Shown here in pieces: positions 9,158-15,729 of a DNA stretch of 64,000 bases (position 1 is the first letter of the stretch; every line of letters begins with the position of its first letter). The notes beneath the pieces are model-generated. The model was not told where the DNA came from and did no database searches. It saw only the letters and a program-made list of their open reading frames with translations. The position numbers and the translations under genes were made by a program. This stretch comes from Filimonas zeae (GTDB taxonomy: Bacteria > Bacteroidota > Bacteroidia > Chitinophagales > Chitinophagaceae): assembly GCF_014641615.1 (NCBI RefSeq), contig NZ_BMIB01000003.1, positions 1,240,001 through 1,304,000 of the forward strand, in the 5' to 3' direction.

Positions 9158-9294
9158 GGCTGCATAGTTTATTGTACTAACAAACCTACGCCGGTTGTGT
9201 TGGAAGAAGCATGTGCAGAAAGGACATTAAAAGGGTGCAAAAGCGACAGAAAAAATATGCCTTAGCATTTACAGCTACATCGCCTGAACCTTTC

Positions 9295-9504
9295 CTACAG
9301 CGAATACGCCGTGTTAACCACGGCTTTTATCAGCCCCGGCACCATGTTCATCCGGTTACCTTTTTTGTTCATCCACCCTTTATCTGTTTTTTCAAACGTG
9401 TATTGGGTGCCGTACAGGTTTACGGTTAATTCATTCGGTTCCTTTTTCTCTATCACAAAAAAATAAATCCTGTTTTCAAAATGTGCTTCCAGTTTCGCTG
9501 ACAT
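9295..9504 (-). CDS. Small hypothetical protein, 69 aa
   Basis: The frame starts at an ATG (9504) and encodes an even mix of charged and aromatic residues (HFENRIYFFVIEKKEPNELT...) ending in NTAYSL. It reads like a real cytosolic beta-strand-rich small protein rather than a shadow frame, and nothing else covers this stretch. I do not recognise a family. The gap to the SRPBCC start is 137 bp. Confidence 0.6.
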   Translation of the reverse strand: MSAKLEAHFENRIYFFVIEKKEPNELTVNLYGTQYTFEKTDKGWMNKKGNRMNMVPGLIKAVVNTAYSL

Positions 9505-9854
9505 ACGCTATTGCTTTGAATAATCGGGCATGCAATTTACAGCTATCTGCATTAGAATGCTGCGGCATAATGCTCTTTTATGATATAGAACCTTTTGCAT
9601 ACAGGGGCCCGATAAAATAAAAGCCGGGCTACCCGATACCGGAAGCTTACTGCCAATGGTTACGCCTTTCAACTCCTCCCCCCGCGCAAATCAAAGCTGT
9701 AACGGTTACAGTTCTCCCTTTTTGCTAATACACTGGTTTACAGCAGATAAGCCTGTAGGCAACTAAATACACGCCTCAGCGGCTAAAAACTAATTTAATT
9801 AGTATTTTTGATTACCGTTTTAGCATTCAATATCTTTTTCAAAATTGAGAGCGT
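9505..9854. other. 350-bp intergenic region upstream of the 194-aa gene
   Basis: No gene seen. It carries the probable plus-strand promoter and palindrome at 9789-9810; the rest shows nothing recognisable. Confidence 0.6.
9789..9810 (+). promoter_or_regulatory. Candidate promoter -7 box overlapped by a palindrome
   Basis: TATTTTTG (9803-9810) fits the Bacteroidota -7 consensus TAnnTTTG, 44 bp before the start at 9855; a clear TTTG at -33 is not present. ACTAATT-T-AATTAGT (9789-9803) is a perfect 7-bp inverted repeat touching the box, so it may be an operator. Confidence 0.5.
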
Positions 9855-10439
9855 ATGCATTACAACCCCCTTGTTAAGTTTATGCCGGAGATGATACCCG
9901 GCTTTGCCGCCAAACAGGTGCGGTATCTGGTGGCCCAGCAGTATTACCGGGGCAAGCTTCCTGATTCGGAAAAACTGCCCCTGTTACTGACGGATTATCC
10001 TACGCTGGACCAGGCCAGAAGACACCTGAACAGCATTTCAGGCGATAAATGGGCTGCCATTATTGATATGCAGCATCCAAAACATCTTGCCAAGTTGCAG
10101 GAGATGTGTCAGCCGTATTCAGAATATGGGCTATACGCCGCCTTTACCGATAAGGGTATTGATAAAGAGCTTAAGAATAACAAAAGACTTATTAATGCGG
10201 CTAAAACCTATATTGACAATGAAACCAACTGGCGTCCCGCAAGCAACACTACGGTAAAAGCCACATTGGAATTACGTTTTGGCGAGCTTTTCGTTACTTT
10301 TAAACACGGACAGCGAAAGCGGGAGGAACGCCTGACTGTTCTTGAAACAACCAGACCATGTGCTACGACATTTCCTTTACCAGCAACATACGAAAGCTAC
10401 AGGATTATTTTCCAGGACTCACCATTGATCCGGAGGTAA
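9855..10439 (+). CDS. Hypothetical protein, overlapping the SRAP gene
   Basis: 194 aa, mostly soluble and mixed alpha/beta; no family recognised. The first about 165 residues look natural (MHYNPLVKFMPEMIPGF..., LLLTDYPTLDQARRHLN, GKRKREERL-like basic tail). The last about 27 codons (from 10358) overlap the start of the next gene in another frame and read less naturally (CATTFPLPATYESYRI). A stop (TGA) in the SRAP frame lies 12 bp before the SRAP ATG, so a frameshift near 10340 would give a shorter protein with no overlap. Either the 82-nt overlap is real or there is a late frameshift. Co-transcription with the SRAP gene is likely. Confidence 0.65.
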   Translation: MHYNPLVKFMPEMIPGFAAKQVRYLVAQQYYRGKLPDSEKLPLLLTDYPTLDQARRHLNSISGDKWAAIIDMQHPKHLAKLQEMCQPYSEYGLYAAFTDKGIDKELKNNKRLINAAKTYIDNETNWRPASNTTVKATLELRFGELFVTFKHGQRKREERLTVLETTRPCATTFPLPATYESYRIIFQDSPLIRR

Positions 10440-11119
10440 ATGTCGATTTTACTTCCGATCATGTGCAGGCGCAAGCCTACGCGCCCTTCCCTGTTATTAC
10501 AAACAGTAACAACCAACTGGTGGTAAAACCTTTTGAATGGGGTGTTATTCCGGATTACTTCCGTACGGTGGAGGATGTAAAAAAAGGCCGGTCATTTATG
10601 TGCAATGCACAGAGCGAAAAAGTAGTAAACGATCACCGCTCATTCTGGCGGCGGATACGGCAAAACCGCTGCCTTATTCCGGTAACGGGTATTTATGAGC
10701 ACCGGGGGGTTGCCGGGTTTAAAAACAAAATACCTTACCACATTCAACTGAGAGAACGCCCGGTATTTTGCCTGCCCGGCCTCTTTCACCATTCTCCTTT
10801 TCCGGAGGTGGAAACCGGAGAAATGACTGGCACGTTTACCATTATTACCCGCAGTGCCAATAACGTAATGAAGCAAATTCACAACGATGGGCCTAATACG
10901 GGACGCATGCCTTTGTTTTTACCGCAGGCCCTGGAGCTGCAATGGTTACAACCTGATTTGAACGATGAACAGATACAGGCTATGCTGGATTATCAATTGC
11001 CCGATGCGGCACTGGAATATTACCCGGTATATACTATCCGTTCACGCAAGCCCAGGCCCGATGATCTGGACAAAACAGCACCTTACACCTGGCAGAACCT
11101 TCCTGAACTGGCGGTGTAA
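10358..11119 (+). CDS. SOS response-associated peptidase (SRAP/HMCES/YedK family)
   Basis: 253 aa beginning MCYDISF, so Cys2 becomes N-terminal after methionine removal and can form the thiazolidine crosslink to abasic sites in single-stranded DNA, the known role of the family. Supporting residues are Asn83 in MCNAQSE, Glu114 in GIYEH, and His175 in QIHNDGPNTGRMP. The histidine motif has a short insertion compared with the classic IHxRMP, which I believe is common in Bacteroidota members. The start is fixed by the need for Met-Cys, which forces the 82-nt overlap with the upstream frame. Its job is protection or repair of abasic sites at stalled forks. Confidence 0.93.
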   Translation: MCYDISFTSNIRKLQDYFPGLTIDPEVNVDFTSDHVQAQAYAPFPVITNSNNQLVVKPFEWGVIPDYFRTVEDVKKGRSFMCNAQSEKVVNDHRSFWRRIRQNRCLIPVTGIYEHRGVAGFKNKIPYHIQLRERPVFCLPGLFHHSPFPEVETGEMTGTFTIITRSANNVMKQIHNDGPNTGRMPLFLPQALELQWLQPDLNDEQIQAMLDYQLPDAALEYYPVYTIRSRKPRPDDLDKTAPYTWQNLPELAV

Positions 11120-11151
11120 TGTACACCGGCTCCGATGCTGGCTGTACGGCT

Positions 11152-11568
11152 TTATTGATTGGCTGCAGCACGCAGTTGATCCTGTATTTCCTTTATTGCC
11201 CGTGTTTTATTCTTCTTCATTTTTTCTGCAATCTGCATAACATCTTTGGCGTTGGTGTGCTGGATGCCCCATAAAGATATTTCAGTTATCACGGGCACCA
11301 GATCTATGGCTTTGTCTGTAAGCGTGTACAAAAACTTGCTTTTGTTTTCCGGTGCAGGATGCTTGGTTACAAAGCCTTCCTGGTGCAACAGATTCAGGCG
11401 GTCGGTTAATATATTAGAGGCTATTTTTTCGCTGGAACATAAAAACTCACTAAACGACGTTTTGCCGAAAAACATCATATCCCGCAGTATCAGCAGTGTC
11501 CACTTGTCACCAAACACGTCCAGCCCACTACTCACAGGGCAATCCGATCTCTTCTGAATAGGTTTCAT
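11152..11568 (-). CDS. HxlR-family winged-helix transcriptional regulator
   Basis: 138 aa from the ATG at 11568, preferred over upstream in-frame starts because GGAGATAG lies just before it and family members begin close to the RSDCPV motif. Cys near residue 9 and GLDVFGDKWTLLILRDMMFFGKTSF form the typical winged-helix N-terminus; the redox-sensitive Cys is a feature of many HxlR proteins. The gene is divergent from an SDR gene and the intergenic region holds a perfect 19-bp inverted repeat, so it probably represses the SDR gene in response to a reactive small molecule (inference). Confidence 0.93.
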   Translation of the reverse strand: MKPIQKRSDCPVSSGLDVFGDKWTLLILRDMMFFGKTSFSEFLCSSEKIASNILTDRLNLLHQEGFVTKHPAPENKSKFLYTLTDKAIDLVPVITEISLWGIQHTNAKDVMQIAEKMKKNKTRAIKEIQDQLRAAANQ

Positions 11569-11601
11569 AAAACTATCTCCAAAAAACATTTCGTTAAAAG
11601 C

Positions 11602-11650
11602 TATTGCAATTTGCAAGAACCCTATAACTTTGTTCTTGCAAATTGCAATA
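11602..11650. promoter_or_regulatory. Perfect 19-bp inverted repeat operator between HxlR and SDR genes
   Basis: TATTGCAATTTGCAAGAAC (11602-11620) is exactly mirrored at 11632-11650 around an 11-bp spacer. Each arm contains two TTGCAA copies. The spacer holds TAACTTTG (11625-11632), a match to the -7 box TAnnTTTG on the plus strand, 44 bp before the SDR ATG. A dimer of the HxlR protein bound here would cover the SDR promoter. Confidence 0.8.
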
Positions 11651-11676
11651 ACAAATATACAGATAAATCAAGTCAA

Positions 11677-12426
11677 ATGAAAACGACTAACAACACAGTA
11701 CTGATTACCGGAGGTAGCATGGGTATTGGATTTGAAATAGCGCAACAGCTTTCTGAGAAAGGAAATCATGTTATTATCACGGGCCGCGATAAAAACCGGC
11801 TGGAAGCAGCGGCAGCTAAACTGAATAACGTAACTGCTATTGCGTATGATGTTACAGATGCCGCACAAACCACACAGCTGGCTACCAGACTGGCTGACGA
11901 GTTTCCGCAACTGAACATACTGATTAATAATGCGGGATATGCCAGCAGCTATGAAACCAGCGTGGCCGATGCTACCGGCGTAGCAGAAAAGGCAGCGCTG
12001 GAAATGAATACCAACTACCTCTCCCTGGTGCGCCTTACTGAGCAACTGCTGCCACAACTGCGCAAACAGGAGGCTGCCGCAGTAGTAAACGTAACTTCTA
12101 TTGTAGCCATTGCGCCTGGTATGCGCACTCCTACTTATAGCGCCAGCAAAGCTGCGGTACATGCCTATACCCGGTTACTACGTTTATCGCTGAAAGACAG
12201 TACTGTAAAAGTATTTGAACTAATGCCGCCGCTGGTTGCTACGGAGTTTTCTAAAGAAATAGGCGGACTGGAAAACGGTATACCTGCTGCACAGGTAGCA
12301 GGCGATCTGGTAAATGCATTGGAAAACAATAAATGGGAAATACACGTAGGTGCCACTGCACAGATATTTGCGCTGGACAGACAATCGCCCGAGCAGGCGC
12401 TACACGCTTTAAACGGTGTTGCCTAA
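11677..12426 (+). CDS. Short-chain dehydrogenase/reductase (DltE-like SDR)
   Basis: 249 aa from the ATG at 11677; the longer frame starts inside the operator and is rejected. Classical SDR features: the NAD(P)-binding TGGSMGIG near residue 12, DVTD near 60, NNAG near 85, the catalytic Ser in VNVTSIVA and YSASK (Tyr/Lys). The C-terminal part with PLVATEFSKEIGG resembles DltE-type oxidoreductases. The substrate is unknown. It is probably the single target of the divergent HxlR regulator and ends at a strong hairpin. Confidence 0.93.
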   Translation: MKTTNNTVLITGGSMGIGFEIAQQLSEKGNHVIITGRDKNRLEAAAAKLNNVTAIAYDVTDAAQTTQLATRLADEFPQLNILINNAGYASSYETSVADATGVAEKAALEMNTNYLSLVRLTEQLLPQLRKQEAAAVVNVTSIVAIAPGMRTPTYSASKAAVHAYTRLLRLSLKDSTVKVFELMPPLVATEFSKEIGGLENGIPAAQVAGDLVNALENNKWEIHVGATAQIFALDRQSPEQALHALNGVA

Positions 12427-12440
12427 GCAGCAGTACCGCA

Positions 12441-12486
12441 AACAACAAAGCAGAAGGCGGCGGTTGCTACCTTCTGCTTTGTTGTT
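12441..12486. terminator. Strong bidirectional hairpin terminator after the SDR gene
   Basis: AACAACAAAGCAGAAGG (12441-12457) and its exact complement (12470-12486) form a 17-bp perfect stem with a 12-nt loop. It separates the plus-strand SDR gene from the minus-strand 142-aa gene ending at 12500. Confidence 0.85.
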
Positions 12487-12499
12487 TATACTGTAAAAG

Positions 12500-12928
12500 C
12501 TATTGTAAAATGTGGGTTTCTACAATGGTGATGAGTAGAAAACCAATGGTTTCCTGGCCGCTACCACCATAACCGCTCATATCTTTAATTACATCTGCGG
12601 CATTCAACTGCACTTTATAATAGGTAGTCAGTTGCTTAATTACTTCTTCCATAGCTGACTGGTCTTCAAAATAGTAAGACAGCGTTTTTACCACAGACTC
12701 TCTGTTCAGATCGCCTTCGATATGATGCTGAATTCTTTCCAGACGCATTTCAAATTCTGAACGGGGAATAATTACGGCATTAATCACCAGCTGACTGATG
12801 GCTTTTAAACGACCGTCTGACCAGTTGGCCATGTTTTTACCGGAAGTCAGCACCCGTGGAATAGATGGTTGTGTTTCTTCAACAAACAGTTGAAGGTCTG
12901 TCAAAATGCTTTCAAAAGTGTTACCCAT
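12500..12928 (-). CDS. Hypothetical protein, 142 aa
   Basis: Soluble, largely helical protein starting MGNTFESILTDLQLFVEE. It has no signal peptide or membrane segment and ends in GFLLITIVETHILQ. I recognise no family. A terminator hairpin (12957-12992) separates it from the upstream GH51 gene and another (12441-12486) lies downstream, so it is transcribed alone. The ATG at 12928 is the only sensible start. Confidence 0.7.
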   Translation of the reverse strand: MGNTFESILTDLQLFVEETQPSIPRVLTSGKNMANWSDGRLKAISQLVINAVIIPRSEFEMRLERIQHHIEGDLNRESVVKTLSYYFEDQSAMEEVIKQLTTYYKVQLNAADVIKDMSGYGGSGQETIGFLLITIVETHILQ

Positions 12929-12956
12929 AACAACAAATATAGGAATTCTATCATTT

Positions 12957-12992
12957 GCTGTTCAGGATGATAAGATTTTCACCCTGAACAGC
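12957..12992 (-). terminator. Hairpin after the GH51 gene
   Basis: GCTGTTCAGG (12957-12966) pairs perfectly with CCTGAACAGC (12983-12992) around a 16-nt loop, 14 bp past the GH51 stop. The T-run after it is weak. Confidence 0.65.
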
Positions 12993-13006
12993 TTATATTC
13001 TTTGAT

Positions 13007-15601
13007 CTACTGCGCCTGAATACGGATAACGATAAAGGAGTAAGCAGGCAATTCTTCTGCAAAATTCTCATTTACTGCACAGGTTCCTGTAACCGGGCGG
13101 GCATTTTTATCTGCCGGGTGGCCGGTAAGTACTGTTTTTACCGCTGTAGTATTTTTCACGCGAAGGCCCTGTAAGGCAGTAGTAGCTTTTACAGGCACCG
13201 GCAGCAGGTTAACCAGCTTCACAATAACATCACCACTGGCAGCATCCTGCACCACCGAAATGGCTACTCTTTTGGCAACTGCATCTCTGTTATCCGATAA
13301 ACGGATGGTGGCAGGCAGGTATTTTGTACCGGCGTTTACCCCAAACAGTTTTTGCACCTCGTAGCCTACTGTTGGTTTAACGGTAGTATTGTTAAAGTAA
13401 ATGAGATCGGGCGTCCATTGTGTACGGCCTTCTTTAGCCAGTAACGGTGCATAAGAAGCCATGCTTACTACGTCGCCATTACGCTCCAGCGCTGTTAGGT
13501 ATAACGCTTCTGCCAGTGCCGTTTCCAGGTTATTGGGGCGGCCGGGCAGGTGTGCTGCATATTCGCCCAGGTATACCTTAGAAGCATTACGATCGTACCT
13601 GTCGTAGTAGTCCTGGTTATTAATAAACCATCCCGGAGGTTGGTAGTAGTGTTCATCTACCATTGGCACCTTCAGTTTCTTAGCAATATCCCAGCCTTCC
13701 ACGTAGTCTGTACCTTCAGAGAAGGGTCCTACGGTACCTATTATAGTCACTTCGGGGTGTTTGGCTTTTACTACATTGTAAATCTGTGTAAAGCGCGCTT
13801 CAAACACATCAGAAATCAGGTCTTCGTTGCCTATGCCTATGTACTTGAGGTTAAAAGGTTTCGGATGTCCTGCTTCCGCGCGTTTTTTACCCCAGGTAGT
13901 ATTTACATCGCCATTGGCATATTCAATCAGATCCAGAATGTCCTGAATATACTCATCCATTTCTTCCGGAGAAAGGCCGCCCTGCTGGCCACCACCTACA
14001 CCCGGTAAAGTAGCAGAGTTCTGGCAGGGAACGCCAGCAGCCTGTACGGGCAATGGCTCTGCACCAATATCTTCACAAAAACGGAAATATTCAAAATACC
14101 CCAGACCGCCTGTCTGGTGGTAGTTCCAGAGGTTGCGCATAGGTTTACGCGCTTCCAGCGGGCCTATGGTGTACTTCCAGCGGTAGATATTATCCAGTCC
14201 ATCGCCATGTGCAACGCAACCACCAGGAAAACGAACAAAACGTGGGTGTATATCTGCAATAACCGTAGCCAGATCGTTCCGTAAACCGTTGGGTCTGTTT
14301 TTAAAAGTGTTTACGGGAAAAAGCGATACCATATCAAATGCTACTTCGCCGGCACTCTGCGGTTGCAGTTCCAGCTCTGCCGATGCTGCGGCAGCTGTAG
14401 CGGTAAACTTCACTTTTACGGTGCTCCATTTGTTGCCGCCTGAAACGTCTACGGTAGCCTGTGCCAACACCTGCCCACCGGTAACCAGGCGCACCTGAAC
14501 TTTGGTGCGCTTTTCACTACGGGCAAAGAAAGAAAGGTTATAAGACTCGCCTTTGGCAACGGTAATACCGTCAAAGCCGCTGTTTACCAGTGTGGCATCA
14601 GCGCCCTGTAAAACAGCGTAGTGCGGGTTGTTGGCGTGAATGGGACGCAGGGTATCTATGCGGAAAGAAGCGCCTGCCCCTTTAGCCTTCCAGGAGTGCC
14701 TGCTGTTCCAGCTGGTATCCCTTCCCTGCTTATCGCTTACTACATATTCAAAATCGCGGTTCTGAATCAGTTCGGCATACAGGCCACCGTCTGCCGCATA
14801 GTTGATGTCTTCAAAAAAGATACCCAGCAACAGATCGCTGATAGGTTTGCTATTGCCTGCCTGAATGGTAAAGCCTGCTTCTATGGGCTTTAAGCCGGCA
14901 AAACGTACAGAATCCTGTTTAGTGGTTTCAGCATTTAACTGGGCGCGGTATTGCATGCCCTGCCAGGTTTCGATGAGTTTGTTAGCAACAGGCCAGGCCA
15001 CTTTATACACCTGTCCGGTACCTTTGCCTCCAGGCAGTTCAATAGTAACGCTGTTGTTGATATAGGCCGAGGCAGGCACTTCGCGTGCAGCACTGTAGGT
15101 ATCAAAGTTTTTACTGACTACCTGGTAATATTTACCATCATCACCTGAGTAGGTAATGGTATATACACCCTGTTGATTGTTCCAGGCAATTACCGGCCCG
15201 TTACAACGTTTGCCCAGGTTTACACCGGGATAATCCTGCCGGGCCCAGTATACCAGATCGGGCGAGGCTACGTGCGCAAAACGGGCTTCTGTTTCGTTGA
15301 GCGTCCACACACACTGCCAGCCGCCATCATGTCCCGGAATCAGATAAGGCGTAATCATCCTTTTTTCCGATCCCCAGCGACCATAATCACTTTTTACAAA
15401 ACCAAACTCATTGCCGATGGGAAACCAATGGTTTTTATCGGCACTCCACGCAAAATGCAACCCGTTATGGTTACCGTTTTTGCCGGTGGCATAAGAGAAC
15501 AAATACACGGAATCAGGCTCGTTGGCCGGCGGGTAAGGGCTGGCAAAAGCGTATTGCCCAAGCGCAATGGCAGCACCGATAGATAATAGCAATTTTTTCA
15601 T
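13007..15601 (-). CDS. GH51 alpha-L-arabinofuranosidase with an N-terminal GH43-like propeller domain
   Basis: 864 aa from the ATG at 15601, where the signal peptide MKKLLLSIGAAIALGQYAFA begins. Residues about 30-220 resemble the first blades of a GH43-like propeller (SVYLFSYATG, LHFAWSADKNHW, FAHVASPDLVYW), but the usual DP base motif is replaced by KRMITPYLI, so it is probably a binding module. Residues about 300-430 look like a CBM4/9-type jelly roll. The GH51 barrel follows, with acid/base Glu593 (GIGNED) and nucleophile Glu680 (YLGEYAAH). It removes terminal alpha-L-arabinofuranosyl groups from arabinan, arabinogalactan or arabinoxylan in the periplasm. It is the first of two minus-strand glycosidase genes here, and its direct neighbour upstream is the GH2 gene. 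Confidence 0.92.
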   Translation of the reverse strand: MKKLLLSIGAAIALGQYAFASPYPPANEPDSVYLFSYATGKNGNHNGLHFAWSADKNHWFPIGNEFGFVKSDYGRWGSEKRMITPYLIPGHDGGWQCVWTLNETEARFAHVASPDLVYWARQDYPGVNLGKRCNGPVIAWNNQQGVYTITYSGDDGKYYQVVSKNFDTYSAAREVPASAYINNSVTIELPGGKGTGQVYKVAWPVANKLIETWQGMQYRAQLNAETTKQDSVRFAGLKPIEAGFTIQAGNSKPISDLLLGIFFEDINYAADGGLYAELIQNRDFEYVVSDKQGRDTSWNSRHSWKAKGAGASFRIDTLRPIHANNPHYAVLQGADATLVNSGFDGITVAKGESYNLSFFARSEKRTKVQVRLVTGGQVLAQATVDVSGGNKWSTVKVKFTATAAAASAELELQPQSAGEVAFDMVSLFPVNTFKNRPNGLRNDLATVIADIHPRFVRFPGGCVAHGDGLDNIYRWKYTIGPLEARKPMRNLWNYHQTGGLGYFEYFRFCEDIGAEPLPVQAAGVPCQNSATLPGVGGGQQGGLSPEEMDEYIQDILDLIEYANGDVNTTWGKKRAEAGHPKPFNLKYIGIGNEDLISDVFEARFTQIYNVVKAKHPEVTIIGTVGPFSEGTDYVEGWDIAKKLKVPMVDEHYYQPPGWFINNQDYYDRYDRNASKVYLGEYAAHLPGRPNNLETALAEALYLTALERNGDVVSMASYAPLLAKEGRTQWTPDLIYFNNTTVKPTVGYEVQKLFGVNAGTKYLPATIRLSDNRDAVAKRVAISVVQDAASGDVIVKLVNLLPVPVKATTALQGLRVKNTTAVKTVLTGHPADKNARPVTGTCAVNENFAEELPAYSFIVIRIQAQ

Positions 15602-15729
15602 CTGAAGCAAATTGGGTGTCAAGATAACACTTCTGTTATAAACATTGACAATTCTCTTCCGGATGAAAGTAAACCACAACTGTAACTCCCCCTGTTTTGC
15701 AGGGGATTCCAGGGCCTTATTATCCGAAG

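Noticed and set aside
15682..15710. CCCCC...GGGGATTCC block between GH51 and GH2 as an HTCS operator
   Set aside because: The core lacks TAA and there is no second copy 21-22 bp away in the same direction; left as unclear.
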